A stretch of DNA of 64,000 nucleotides from Aequorivita sp. CIP111184 (GTDB taxonomy: Bacteria > Bacteroidota > Bacteroidia > Flavobacteriales > Flavobacteriaceae). The stretch covers positions 1 to 64,000 of the forward strand of contig NZ_UEFQ01000026.1 of the NCBI RefSeq assembly GCF_900489465.1. Direction: 5' to 3'. The position numbers were made by a program, and so were the translations under genes. This document shows positions 8,490-17,491 of the stretch, in pieces (the stretch's first letter is position 1; every line of letters starts with the position of its first letter). The notes beneath the pieces are model-generated. The model saw only the letters and a program-made list of their open reading frames with translations. It searched no databases and was not told the DNA's origin.

Positions 8490-10982
8490 ATGCGTTTAAA
8501 ATTACTACTCCTTTTTGCATTGCTTTTTGGTTCCTTTGCTAGTCAAGCTCAGGAATATCTTCAAATGATTGATGACGGCACCTATAAAGTGCAGGAAATT
8601 ATTGACAGTGCCGAAACCTATTTTGCTAATAAAGACAAAGGTCGCGGAACTGGTTACAAACAATTTAAAAGATGGGAGTATAATGCCCTCCGTATGGTAA
8701 AAGAGAATGGCTATCTTCCAACTACCGAGGAGCGTTTAAATGAACTGCAACTTTGGAATTCATATTTAAACAATACCGCAGCAAACAGAGCGGTTCTAGC
8801 AGATAACTGGCAAGAACTTGGCCCTACGGCTTGGAGTGCCACTTCAGGATGGAATCCAGGTGTTGGCAGAATTACAGGTCTTGCTATTGATGAAGGAGAT
8901 ATTAATCATATGATTGTTGGGGCAAATACAGGAGGTGTTTGGAGAACTACCGATGGTGCCCAAACTTGGACTCCCTTGAGTGACTATTTTTCAAACCTAT
9001 CAGTATATTCTGTAGCGATTGATCCATCAGATTCAGATACTTACTTTTTTGGTTCTACAAACGGTAAAATCTTTAAATCTACAGATGCTGGCGCAACTTG
9101 GAATCTACAAGGAAGCACAGCAAACAGTATTGTGAATAAAATTCTTATTAATCCATCAAATACGAACATTATGTTCGCAACTGCTGAAAACGTGGGAATT
9201 TATAGATCTATAGATGGCGGGGTTAATTGGGTGAAAGTTGTTACCGACGATGCAAGAGGATACGATGTGGAGTTTAAACCTGGGGATCTTTCTGTTGTTT
9301 ATGCTTCGGGAACCGGATTTCACAAGTCAACAGATGGAGGTGCTACTTTTACAACGATAGGTGGTTTTTCAAACGGCCCAAAAATGATTGGAGTATCTGC
9401 AGATGATGCAAGTGTTGTTTATGTATTGGAAGCTTCTGGCAGTAGATTTGGAGCTTTTTATTCTTCTAATGATAGCGGAGACGCTTTTACAAAATTAAAC
9501 CACGGCAGCCTTAACTTTTTTGGATACAGCATTACAGGTAATGATAACAGTGGCCAAGCTCCCCGCGATATGGGTATTGCTGTAAACCCAACAGATGTAA
9601 ATGAAGTGCATATTGCAGGACTCCTTACTTGGAGATCTACAAATGGGGGTGTAAACTTTACTTGCACTTCAGATTGGCAGCCAGGTTTGGCCCAGTCTGA
9701 AAATATTGGCTATTGCCATTCCGATGTTGATGACCTTCAATTTTACGGAACCACTCTTTTCGCAATTACGGATGGTGGTATTTATAAAGCGGAGAATACA
9801 GCTGTTGTAAATGCTGATTATTTTGAAGACCTGACCAGTGGATTAGGAATTAGACAGTTTTATAAAATAGGTATTTCACAAACTGCAGATGTAATTGTTT
9901 CCGGAGGTGCCCAAGACAATGGAACATCTTTCTACAAAGCTGCAACCGGTTGGAAAGATTGGTTAGGAGCAGATGGTATGGAATCTTTTATAGATAAGGA
10001 CAACAGCAATTTTTTTTACGGAACCAGTCAAAATGGTCAAATGTATAAAACGTTGAATGGTGGTAATTCATATACAGGTCTAAACGAACCAGGAAATGGT
10101 TCTGGAAACTGGGTAACACCCTTTGAGCAAGATCCAACCGATGCAAATACTATTTATGTTGGCTACAACCGAGTTTATAAATCAGTAAACTTTGGTGGAG
10201 CTTGGACAAGTATTTCACAAGATTTTGTAGGTAACGCAAATAATTTAAAAATTGCTTCTTCAAACAATCAAGTTATGTATGTTTCTAGAGGCCCATTTCT
10301 ATATAAAACAGAAGATGCTGGTGCAACAGATTGGATTCAAACAGCGATGCCGGGAGGTAGCGTGAATTCTATAGCTATTCACCCAACAAACCCAAATAAA
10401 ATTGCCGTTGCAACTACAGGAAATAGCCAGGTACTTGTTTCTAACGATGGTGGTGATACTTGGATAGATTACAAAAAGAACCTTCCAAACTTCAGTGCTC
10501 TTGCGTTAGTTTGGGATAACAATGGTAAAGATGGGCTTTATTTAGGAATGGATTACGGAATTTATTATATCGATAACACTTTTACAGATTGGCAACCCTA
10601 CAGTAATTTACTTCCAAATGTAATTATTAATGAATTGGAAATAAATGATGTAACCAACATGCTTTATGCTGGAACTTACGGAAGAGGCCTTTGGGTTTCA
10701 CCTGTGGTAGAAGGTACTGCTGGTGTTGAAGATATAATCTCTGGAAATAGCGTTAGCATTTATCCAAACCCGGCAACTTCAGAATTTACAATTGCTTTGC
10801 CAAAAACGATGAAAGCAGAAGTTCGAGTTTTTGATATTACCGGAAAACTTCTCATCTATGAAGTTAATGCATTAATTTCAAACAAGCACACCGTAGATGT
10901 TTCATCACTTTCTTCGGGAACATATTTTGTTCGTCTTAATACAGAAGAAGGTACCGCAACAAAAAAACTTCTTATAAACTAA
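8490..10982 (+). CDS. Secreted BNR/sortilin-like repeat protein with T9SS sorting domain
   Basis: An 830-residue exported protein. The signal peptide MRLKLLLLFALLFGSFASQAQ is followed by beta-propeller repeats with Asp-box motifs: TTDGAQTWTPL, STDAGATWNLQ, SIDGGVNWVKV, STDGGATFTTI and SNDGGDTWIDY. The last 80 residues form a type A T9SS sorting domain (SIYPNPATSEFTI, then SSGTYFVRL and KKLLIN). It should therefore cross the outer membrane and stay on the cell surface or be released. The propeller could bind or cleave glycans or peptides; no catalytic residues were assigned. A TACTTTTG promoter box lies about 50 bp upstream of the start. Confidence 0.9.
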   Translation: MRLKLLLLFALLFGSFASQAQEYLQMIDDGTYKVQEIIDSAETYFANKDKGRGTGYKQFKRWEYNALRMVKENGYLPTTEERLNELQLWNSYLNNTAANRAVLADNWQELGPTAWSATSGWNPGVGRITGLAIDEGDINHMIVGANTGGVWRTTDGAQTWTPLSDYFSNLSVYSVAIDPSDSDTYFFGSTNGKIFKSTDAGATWNLQGSTANSIVNKILINPSNTNIMFATAENVGIYRSIDGGVNWVKVVTDDARGYDVEFKPGDLSVVYASGTGFHKSTDGGATFTTIGGFSNGPKMIGVSADDASVVYVLEASGSRFGAFYSSNDSGDAFTKLNHGSLNFFGYSITGNDNSGQAPRDMGIAVNPTDVNEVHIAGLLTWRSTNGGVNFTCTSDWQPGLAQSENIGYCHSDVDDLQFYGTTLFAITDGGIYKAENTAVVNADYFEDLTSGLGIRQFYKIGISQTADVIVSGGAQDNGTSFYKAATGWKDWLGADGMESFIDKDNSNFFYGTSQNGQMYKTLNGGNSYTGLNEPGNGSGNWVTPFEQDPTDANTIYVGYNRVYKSVNFGGAWTSISQDFVGNANNLKIASSNNQVMYVSRGPFLYKTEDAGATDWIQTAMPGGSVNSIAIHPTNPNKIAVATTGNSQVLVSNDGGDTWIDYKKNLPNFSALALVWDNNGKDGLYLGMDYGIYYIDNTFTDWQPYSNLLPNVIINELEINDVTNMLYAGTYGRGLWVSPVVEGTAGVEDIISGNSVSIYPNPATSEFTIALPKTMKAEVRVFDITGKLLIYEVNALISNKHTVDVSSLSSGTYFVRLNTEEGTATKKLLIN

Positions 10983-11002
10983 GAGTTATTTCTAATATAG
11001 GA

Positions 11003-11040
11003 ATGCTTCAGGAAAACCTTTTTTCTGAAGCATTTTTTTT
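11003..11040 (+). terminator. Terminator of the BNR-repeat gene
   Basis: Arms ATGCTTCAG (11003-11011) and CTGAAGCAT (11025-11033), followed by a T run. Confidence 0.85.
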
Positions 11041-11063
11041 ATCTTGCCGGCAGGAATTATGCT

Positions 11064-11684
11064 ATGGAATTTTCTTCAAAACTTCTTGAAAGTGCAGTAA
11101 ACGAAATGTCGCAACTCCCCGGAATTGGTAAGCGGACCGCCCTGCGTTTAGTGCTTCATTTATTGAAACAACCCAAAGAACAATCACGAAAATTAGCTTC
11201 CAGTTTGGTGAAAATGCGCGACGAAATAAATTTTTGCGCTAACTGCCACAACATAAGCGATACTAAACTTTGCGAAATATGTGCCAATCCGCGGCGTGAT
11301 GAGCAACTGGTCTGCGTAGTTGAAGACATTCGGGATGTAATGGCTATTGAAAATACCAGCCAGTATCGCGGTCACTATCACGTTTTGGGTGGAAAAATTT
11401 CACCAATGGACGGTATTGGCCCGGGCGATTTGACCATTACTTCTTTAGTTGAAAAAATAAAAATTGGCAATGTCCGCGAAATTATTTTTGCACTAAGCTC
11501 CACCATGGAAGGCGACACCACAAATTTTTACATCTATAAACAAATTGAACCTTACAATATAACCACGACCACTATCGCTCGTGGAATTTCGGTAGGCGAT
11601 GAGCTAGAATATGCAGATGAGGTTACCTTAGGTAGAAGTATTTTACACCGAATCCCGTTTGAATCTTCACTAAAAAACACATAG
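11064..11684 (+). CDS. recR: Recombination mediator RecR
   Basis: The 206-residue RecR helps load RecA at single-strand gaps as part of the RecFOR pathway. Visible features are the N-terminal helix-hairpin-helix ([17 protein letters not shown]), a four-cysteine zinc finger ([16 protein letters not shown]) and a Toprim domain beginning [14 protein letters not shown]. The C-terminal [16 protein letters not shown] segment is also typical. Length and motif order match the family. It stands alone, between the BNR gene's terminator and the promoter module of the GT2 gene. Confidence 0.97.
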   Translation: MEFSSKLLESAVNEMSQLPGIGKRTALRLVLHLLKQPKEQSRKLASSLVKMRDEINFCANCHNISDTKLCEICANPRRDEQLVCVVEDIRDVMAIENTSQYRGHYHVLGGKISPMDGIGPGDLTITSLVEKIKIGNVREIIFALSSTMEGDTTNFYIYKQIEPYNITTTTIARGISVGDELEYADEVTLGRSILHRIPFESSLKNT

Positions 11685-11686
11685 TT

Positions 11687-11760
11687 TGAAATGCCCATGT
11701 ATAAGTAGTAACCCAATTAAATATGTTTATAATGGCATTCCATCTTCCTATATCTTAAAT
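11687..11760 (+). promoter_or_regulatory. Promoter module of the GT2 gene, duplicated upstream of lysA
   Basis: TGAAATGCCCAT at 11687-11698 and GGCATTCCATCTTC at 11734-11747, followed by a TATATCT -7-like box. The latter ends exactly 24 bases before the ATG at 11772. The same parts in the same order stand before lysA (56861-56930). AATGCC and GGCATT form inverted arms, so a regulator or an RNA structure could act here. The module starts two bases after the recR stop. Confidence 0.65.
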
Positions 11761-11771
11761 TTTTAAAGCCG

Positions 11772-12893
11772 ATGAAGCTCTCCGTTATTATCCTTAATTA
11801 TAATGTGCGCTATTTTTTGGAGCAGTGTATATGCTCTGTTCAAAAGGCACTTGAAAATTGGGAAGCTGAAATTATTGTGATAGACAACGACTCGAAAGAC
11901 GATAGTTGCCAAATGGTAAAAACTCTTTTCCCAAATGTTATTTTAATTGAAAACAAAGAGAACGTAGGTTTTAGCAAAGCGAACAATCAAGCTGTAGCTG
12001 TTGCAAAAGGGGATTATGTATGTATTTTAAACCCAGACACCGCTGTTTCCGAAGATACTTTTAGGCAAGCTGTTGAATATTCACAAAGCATTAAAGATAT
12101 TGGAGCATTGGGTGTTTATTTAATGGACGGAACTGGAAATTTTCTTCCAGAAAGTAAACGGAACCTCCCAACTCCAAAGGTTTCATTGATGAAGCTTACA
12201 GGTTTTGCGAAAAAATATTATTCAAACCATATTTCAGAAACTTCCTATGGTGAAGTAGAGGTATTGGTAGGTGCCTTTATGCTTTTGAAAAGAAGTATTT
12301 ATAAAGAAGTTGGTGGTTTTGACGAAGATTATTTTATGTACGGTGAAGACATTGACCTCTCCTATAAAATAACTCAGGCAGGCTACAAAAACCATTATTT
12401 GGGAACTACTACTGTCCTGCATTATAAAGGCGAAAGCACCAAAAAGGACGATGCGTATTTTGAACGATTTTACGGCGCAATGCAGATTTTCTATCGAAAG
12501 CATTTCAATAAAAACTTTCTACTTGAAAGTTCCGTTTCGGCGGGAGTGGCTTTGGCAAAAAAAGCAAGGAGATTTTCTCCCAACAAAAAGATAAAACCAA
12601 TACCAAAACTTGAAAGAAATTATTTTTTCACCGAAGATATCGTACTGCTCGAAACACTTTCCGCAACTACCGCTACAGTATTTCAAATGGTTTCTAAAAA
12701 TATGCATTCATTAATTATACTAAAAAACAGTTTATTAGTTTTTGACGCTGAATATATTTCCTATAAAGAAATATTCACTTTAATGCAACAACTAAAAGGT
12801 AATGGCAATATTTTCCGCATACGCCCGCCTGGCTGTAATTTTATAATAGGAAGTGACCAAAGCGACGAAAAGGGTGGCGTGGTTGTTTTTTAA
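11772..12893 (+). CDS. Family 2 glycosyltransferase
   Basis: A 373-residue GT-A fold glycosyltransferase that moves a sugar from a nucleotide sugar to a polysaccharide or lipid acceptor in the cytosol. Seen: the N-terminal SVIILNYN strand, VIDNDSKDDS for the nucleotide, the metal-binding region LNPDTA, and the acceptor/catalytic region GGFDEDYFMYGEDIDLSYKI. About 110 residues follow the catalytic domain and have no clear family match. It resembles rhamnosyltransferase-like enzymes of cell-surface glycan synthesis, but the substrate cannot be told. It is not in a glycan gene cluster. Its promoter is shared in sequence with lysA. Confidence 0.9.
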   Translation: MKLSVIILNYNVRYFLEQCICSVQKALENWEAEIIVIDNDSKDDSCQMVKTLFPNVILIENKENVGFSKANNQAVAVAKGDYVCILNPDTAVSEDTFRQAVEYSQSIKDIGALGVYLMDGTGNFLPESKRNLPTPKVSLMKLTGFAKKYYSNHISETSYGEVEVLVGAFMLLKRSIYKEVGGFDEDYFMYGEDIDLSYKITQAGYKNHYLGTTTVLHYKGESTKKDDAYFERFYGAMQIFYRKHFNKNFLLESSVSAGVALAKKARRFSPNKKIKPIPKLERNYFFTEDIVLLETLSATTATVFQMVSKNMHSLIILKNSLLVFDAEYISYKEIFTLMQQLKGNGNIFRIRPPGCNFIIGSDQSDEKGGVVVF

Positions 12894-12926
12894 GAAAATT
12901 GAAACCCGAAACGAACAAATTTTAAC

Positions 12927-12934
12927 TAATTTTG
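12927..12934 (+). promoter_or_regulatory. -7 promoter box of the E2 gene
   Basis: TAATTTTG fits the TAnnTTTG consensus and stands 58 bases before the start codon. Confidence 0.55.
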
Positions 12935-12992
12935 CAAAGTTTTAAAACAAGCACTTTTTGTGCTTACCAAAATTCGATATTGAAATTATATT

Positions 12993-14315
12993 ATGGCAAA
13001 ATTTGAATTGAAACTACCCAAAATGGGCGAAAGCGTTGCAGAGGCAACGCTAACTAACTGGCTAAAAGAAGTGGGTGATACCATTGAAGCCGATGAAGCG
13101 GTACTCGAAATAGCGACCGATAAGGTTGACAGCGAAGTGCCAAGTGAGGTAGATGGCGTTTTGATTGAAAAACTTTTTAATGTGGATGATGTGGTTCAAG
13201 TAGGCCAGACAATCGCAATAATTGAAACTGCTGGCGGTAGTAATGAAAGCGAAAAAGCTGTAACTGAAAGCGCTCCTTCACCAGAGGCTGTGAAGGAAGT
13301 TGAAAAACATGTTGATACTGCCAAACAGGCAACCCAAACACCAATTGAAAATACCGGTGATCGTTTTTATTCTCCTTTGGTAAAAAATATTGCTGCTGCA
13401 GAAAATATTTCTCAAACAGAACTTGATGGAATTTCTGGTACCGGAAAAGATGGTCGTGTAACCAAAAACGATATTTTGGATTATGTTGAAAATCGTTCTT
13501 CGGAAAAACCGCAGCCTCAAACTGTTGTAGAGGCTAAAAATCCCGAAACGGCAAAAGCACAATCCTCAGAGCCTGCAAAACCGAAAGCTGCAGTATCTGT
13601 AAGCGGGGAAGATGAAATTATAGAAATGACTAGAATGGGCAAACTGATTGCTCACCACATGGTTGAAAGCACACAAACTTCCGCACACGTTCAATCGTTT
13701 GTGGAATGTGATGTAACCAATGTTTGGAACTGGAGAAATAAAGTAAAAGGCTCATTCGCAAAACGCGAAGGTGAGAACTTAACTTTCACGCCCATATTTA
13801 TGGAAGCTGTTGCAAAAGCGCTGAAAGACTTCCCATTGATGAATATTGCGGTTGATGGCAATAACATCATTAAGCGTAAAAATATAAACCTCGGAATGGC
13901 TGCATCTCTGCCTGACGGAAACTTGATAGTTCCGGTTATAAAGAATGCCGATCGTTTAAACCTCCTTGGAATGAGCAAGGCGGTGAACGATCTTGCCAAC
14001 CGCGCAAGAGAAAACAAACTGAAGCCAGACGAAATACAAGGTGGAACGTATACCGTTACTAATGTTGGAACTTTTGGCAGCATTATGGGTACGCCTATAA
14101 TCAACCAGCCACAAGTGGGTATTTTGGCCTTAGGCGCCATTAGGAAAGTGCCCGCAGTTATTGAAACCCCGGAAGGTGACTTTATTGGAATTCGTTTCAA
14201 AATGTTTCTTTCCCACAGTTATGACCATAGGGTTGTGAACGGTTCTTTGGGTGGGCAATTTGTAAAACGCGTTGCCGATTATTTGGAAGCGTGGGATGTT
14301 AATAGAGAAATATAA
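12993..14315 (+). CDS. Dihydrolipoamide acyltransferase (E2) of a 2-oxoacid dehydrogenase complex
   Basis: A 440-residue E2 enzyme that transfers acyl groups from lipoate to CoA. Domains in order: one lipoyl domain with K44 in ATDKVDSEVP; a linker rich in alanine, glutamate and proline; a peripheral-subunit-binding domain (YSPLVKNIAAAENIS...GRVTKNDIL); and the C-terminal catalytic domain ending SHSYDHRVVNGSLGG. The usual HxxxDG active-site motif reads HRVVNG, with asparagine in place of aspartate. No E1 or E3 gene is adjacent, so the complex is assembled from genes elsewhere. A branched-chain or pyruvate complex is as likely as 2-oxoglutarate. A perfect palindromic terminator follows. Confidence 0.92.
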   Translation: MAKFELKLPKMGESVAEATLTNWLKEVGDTIEADEAVLEIATDKVDSEVPSEVDGVLIEKLFNVDDVVQVGQTIAIIETAGGSNESEKAVTESAPSPEAVKEVEKHVDTAKQATQTPIENTGDRFYSPLVKNIAAAENISQTELDGISGTGKDGRVTKNDILDYVENRSSEKPQPQTVVEAKNPETAKAQSSEPAKPKAAVSVSGEDEIIEMTRMGKLIAHHMVESTQTSAHVQSFVECDVTNVWNWRNKVKGSFAKREGENLTFTPIFMEAVAKALKDFPLMNIAVDGNNIIKRKNINLGMAASLPDGNLIVPVIKNADRLNLLGMSKAVNDLANRARENKLKPDEIQGGTYTVTNVGTFGSIMGTPIINQPQVGILALGAIRKVPAVIETPEGDFIGIRFKMFLSHSYDHRVVNGSLGGQFVKRVADYLEAWDVNREI

Positions 14316-14335
14316 TTTAGATATATTATAATTTA

Positions 14336-14372
14336 AAGAGGGGATTTTGATATCAAAATCCCCTTTTCTTTT
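14336..14372 (+). terminator. Terminator of the E2 gene
   Basis: A perfect 24-bp palindrome at 14340-14363 (GGGGATTTTGAT and its complement) followed by TTTTCTTTTTT. Confidence 0.88.
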
Positions 14373-14404
14373 TTATATCTTCTTTTAAAAACTTCAATAA
14401 AAAG

Positions 14405-14412
14405 TATCTTTG
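14405..14412 (+). promoter_or_regulatory. -7 box of the exonuclease-FAH-Hpt-cinA operon
   Basis: TATCTTTG matches the consensus and lies 17 bases before the first start codon of a tightly packed four-gene operon. The 5' leader would be about 12 nt. Confidence 0.65.
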
Positions 14413-14429
14413 CACTACAAAATAAAACA

Positions 14430-15203
14430 ATGGAGCTCAACTTAAAAAAACCAATCTGTTTCTTCGATCTTGAAACCACTGGAATTAACGTGTCGAAAGA
14501 CAGAATCGTGGAAATAGCAATATTAAAAGTCTTTCCAAATGGAAATAAGGAGAGTCATACGTGGCGTGTAAATCCTGAAATGGCAATTCCAGCAGAGTCT
14601 TCAGCTATACATGGAATTACTGACGAGATGGTTGCAAATGAGCCCACTTTTAAAGAGTTGGCTGCAAAAGTTTACGCATTAATAAAGGATAGTGATCTTG
14701 GCGGTTTTAACTCCAATCGTTTTGATATCCCGCTGCTTGCGGAAGAACTGCTCCGTTCCGAAGTGGATTTTGATATGAAAAAAGCAATGTCTGTTGATGT
14801 GCAGACCATTTTTCATAAAATGGAAAAGCGCACTTTGGAAGCAGCCTATAAATTTTATTGCGATAAAGACTTAAAAGATGCGCACAGTGCTGCTGCAGAT
14901 ACAAACGCTACGTATGAGGTTTTAAAATCGCAGCTTGATAGATACGCCGATTTGGAAAACGATATAAGCTTTTTGGCAGATTTTAGTTCTCATCGCGACC
15001 ATGCTGATTTTGCGGGCTTCATAAGTTATAATGAAGATGGTGTTGAGGTTTTTTCTTTTGGAAAATATAAAGGAAGCTTAGTTACCGAAATTATGGAGAA
15101 AGATTCAGGATATTTTGGGTGGTTGCTAAATGCAGATTTTCCGCTATATACCAAAAAAGTATTGACGCGAATCCGTCTTCAAAAGTTGAACACAAAACTT
15201 TAA
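14430..15203 (+). CDS. DEDDh 3'-5' exonuclease with ExoX-like C-terminal domain
   Basis: A 257-residue DnaQ-superfamily exonuclease. The catalytic residues are in place: D13 and E15 in FFDLETTGIN, an ExoII aspartate in GFNSNRFDIPLL, and the ExoIII histidine/aspartate pair in HSAAADTNATYEV. After about residue 200 an ExoX-like C-terminal domain appears (FGKYKGSLVTEI, then GYFGWLLNADFP), a small module often found attached to such nucleases. It probably acts in DNA repair or end trimming rather than as the replicative proofreading subunit. It is first of four closely spaced genes; the next starts 7 bases after its stop. Confidence 0.9.
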   Translation: MELNLKKPICFFDLETTGINVSKDRIVEIAILKVFPNGNKESHTWRVNPEMAIPAESSAIHGITDEMVANEPTFKELAAKVYALIKDSDLGGFNSNRFDIPLLAEELLRSEVDFDMKKAMSVDVQTIFHKMEKRTLEAAYKFYCDKDLKDAHSAAADTNATYEVLKSQLDRYADLENDISFLADFSSHRDHADFAGFISYNEDGVEVFSFGKYKGSLVTEIMEKDSGYFGWLLNADFPLYTKKVLTRIRLQKLNTKL

Positions 15204-15210
15204 TAATACA

Positions 15211-15822
15211 ATGAAAATAATTTGTATAGGTCGAAATTATGCCGATCATATTAGTGAGCTTAAAAGTGCTATACCTACGGAACCAGTTATCTTTTTAAAA
15301 CCTGATACCGCAATCTTATTAAAGAAGCAGCCGTTTTTTATTCCAGAATTTTCAAATGACGTACATCACGAGGTGGAATTGTTGGTTCGCATCAATAAAA
15401 TAGGAAAGCATATCGATAAAAAATTTGCTCATAAATATTATGATGAAATTGGTTTGGGAATCGACTTCACTGCCAGGGATTTACAAGCAGAATTGAAAGA
15501 AAAAGGGTTGCCTTGGGAAAAGGCAAAAGCATTTGACGGTGCTGCTGTTGTAGGAAATTTCATTAAAAAAGAAAATTTTAAAGATATAAATAATATAGAA
15601 TTTAGCTTAAAAAGTAATGGAAAAACTGTTCAAAAGGGCAATTCTATGCTGATGATATGGAAAATTGATGCTTTAATCGAATATATTTCAAAATATTTTA
15701 CACTGAAAATTGGGGATGTTATCTTTACCGGAACTCCCGCAGGGGTTGGCAGGGTTGAAGCCAATGATATATTGACGGGATTTATTGGTGAAACAGAAAT
15801 GTTTTCCATAAAAGTTAAGTGA
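15211..15822 (+). CDS. Fumarylacetoacetate hydrolase-family protein
   Basis: A 203-residue single-domain FAH-fold enzyme, the size of human FAHD1-like acylpyruvate hydrolases and oxaloacetate decarboxylases. Seen: the N-terminal CIGRNYADHISEL, metal ligands in HHEVELLVRI and GIDFTARDLQ, and the terminal TGTPAGVGRV motif. It likely cleaves or decarboxylates a 2-oxo acid with Mg2+ or Mn2+. It sits 7 bases after the exonuclease and one base before the Hpt gene, so it is co-transcribed. No pathway link with its neighbours is clear. Confidence 0.9.
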   Translation: MKIICIGRNYADHISELKSAIPTEPVIFLKPDTAILLKKQPFFIPEFSNDVHHEVELLVRINKIGKHIDKKFAHKYYDEIGLGIDFTARDLQAELKEKGLPWEKAKAFDGAAVVGNFIKKENFKDINNIEFSLKSNGKTVQKGNSMLMIWKIDALIEYISKYFTLKIGDVIFTGTPAGVGRVEANDILTGFIGETEMFSIKVK

Positions 15823-15823
15823 G

Positions 15824-16165
15824 ATGACGAAATATTATGCAAAGGAAAATTTAAGTGAAATCGCTGATGGGGATCAAGATTTTTTAAAAATATTGGCACA
15901 GACATTTTTAGAAGAGATTCCACCAGATTTATATTCCATGAAAGAAGCTATTGAGAATGAAAATAGGGAATTGGCATATCAATTTGCACATAAAATGAAA
16001 CCCAATATAGAGATGTTTGGCATAGACGCTCTAAAAGATATTACCAGCATAGAAGCCTGGTCAAAAACATCAAAAAATAAAGCTACGGTTCTTCCACATT
16101 TGGAAAACGCGCTTACTACCTTGAACCATGTGTTTGATGAACTGAGACAAGACTTCCAATTATAA
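15824..16165 (+). CDS. Stand-alone histidine phosphotransfer (Hpt) domain protein
   Basis: A 113-residue helical protein of the Hpt class, which relays phosphoryl groups between response-regulator domains. The phospho-acceptor motif is AHKMKPN, close to the classic AHxLKG, in YQFAHKMKPNIEMFG. No histidine kinase or response regulator lies nearby, so its partners must be elsewhere, probably a hybrid kinase. It starts one base after the FAH-gene stop and ends just before cinA, so it is part of the housekeeping operon. The Hpt assignment is fair; the signal pathway is unknown. Confidence 0.75.
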   Translation: MTKYYAKENLSEIADGDQDFLKILAQTFLEEIPPDLYSMKEAIENENRELAYQFAHKMKPNIEMFGIDALKDITSIEAWSKTSKNKATVLPHLENALTTLNHVFDELRQDFQL

Positions 16166-16166
16166 A

Positions 16167-17414
16167 ATGCTTGCAGAAATTATAACCATAGGCGATGAAA
16201 TTCTCATCGGTCAAATTATTGATACCAATTCAGCTTATATTTCAAAAGAGCTGAATAAGATAGGCGTAAAAGTTTATCAAATTACTTCCATACAAGATGA
16301 CCGGGACCATATTTTACAAGCATTCAATGATGCCAAAAAACATGCCGATCTTGTTATAGTAACCGGCGGTTTGGGCCCCACTAAAGACGATATCACAAAG
16401 CAGACATTCTGTGATTTCTTTGATGATACTTTGGTTGAAGACCAGAATGTAATTGAAAACGTTAAGCAACTTTTCAAAAAATATCAGCTCAACAAACCGT
16501 TACCGGCCAATTTTCAACAGGCGATGGTGCCTTCCAAAGCAACTATTCTTGCCAATCTTCACGGAACCGCCCCTGGAATGTGGATGGAGAAAGACGAGGT
16601 TGTTTTTGTCTCTTTACCGGGTGTGCCCTATGAAATGAAACATCTATTGCAGGAAGAAGTTCTGCCAAGAGTTGTAAAACGTTTTAACAGACCTTTTATA
16701 TATCACAAAACGCTTTTAACTTATGGTTTGGGTGAAAGTGCTATTTCCGAAAGAATTGCCGATTGGGAAAACAATTTGCCGGAAAATATTAAACTTGCCT
16801 ATTTGCCTTCTTTAGGAAGAGTGCGTTTGCGTTTGTCTTCTATTGGTAAAAATGAAAAATTGCTGCAAGAAGGCATCGACTCACAAATGGATTCTTTAAG
16901 TGAATTACTTTCTGATATTGCGGTTGGCTATGAGGATGAAACGAGTATTGTTGGCAGAATTGCACATATCTTAAATGAAAAAAATCAAACTTTAAGTTTG
17001 GCAGAAAGCTGCACGGGCGGATCTATAGTAGAACAGATTACCGCAGAGGCCGGTGCTTCATCTTTTTTCTTGGGAAGTATTATTCCTTATAAAACTGAGC
17101 TAAAAACGAGAATACTTGGCGTTCCTTCTTCACTAATAGAAAAGCATTCTGTGGTAAGTATTGAAGTTGCTGAAAGTATGGCGATAAATTGTTGTAAGCT
17201 TTTCAGCACAGATTTTTCTATAGCAACTACGGGTATTGCTGGTCCAACTAAGGGAGACGGAGAAGATGAAGTAGGTACCGTATGTATTGCTATTGGTACG
17301 CCTAACGGTGTTTTTTCAGAAAAATTCAGTTTTGGGAATGACCGTTTCCGCGTAATTGAAAAGGCCACAAACAAAGCCTTCGAGATGCTTCTAAAAGAAA
17401 TTTCAAAAAACTGA
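16167..17414 (+). CDS. cinA: CinA-like protein (nicotinamide-nucleotide amidase)
   Basis: A 415-residue two-domain protein. The N-terminal MoCF/COG1058 domain shows EIITIGDEILIGQIIDTNSA and VTGGLGPTKDD. The C-terminal PncC-type deamidase domain shows LAESCTGGSIVEQIT, TTGIAGPTKGDGEDEVGTV and the closing FGNDR. Together they recycle NMN and handle damaged pyridine nucleotides. The length is usual for the full two-domain form. It is the last gene of the four-gene operon. Confidence 0.93.
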   Translation: MLAEIITIGDEILIGQIIDTNSAYISKELNKIGVKVYQITSIQDDRDHILQAFNDAKKHADLVIVTGGLGPTKDDITKQTFCDFFDDTLVEDQNVIENVKQLFKKYQLNKPLPANFQQAMVPSKATILANLHGTAPGMWMEKDEVVFVSLPGVPYEMKHLLQEEVLPRVVKRFNRPFIYHKTLLTYGLGESAISERIADWENNLPENIKLAYLPSLGRVRLRLSSIGKNEKLLQEGIDSQMDSLSELLSDIAVGYEDETSIVGRIAHILNEKNQTLSLAESCTGGSIVEQITAEAGASSFFLGSIIPYKTELKTRILGVPSSLIEKHSVVSIEVAESMAINCCKLFSTDFSIATTGIAGPTKGDGEDEVGTVCIAIGTPNGVFSEKFSFGNDRFRVIEKATNKAFEMLLKEISKN

Positions 17415-17447
17415 TTTTCTTTTGTTGTACATCACAAAAGAATTACT

Positions 17448-17455
17448 TAAATTTG
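17448..17455 (+). promoter_or_regulatory. -7 box of the rpmB-rpmG-DUF4295 operon
   Basis: TAAATTTG matches TAnnTTTG and stands 36 bases before the rpmB start codon. Confidence 0.6.
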
Positions 17456-17491
17456 CACCCTGTTTTAAAATAACTTAAAAAAGTTAAAGAA

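Noticed and set aside
13691-14200. 169-codon minus-strand frame within the E2 gene
   Set aside because: A shadow frame of a well-supported gene with no recognisable domain. The same applies to 52232-52633 inside rluF.
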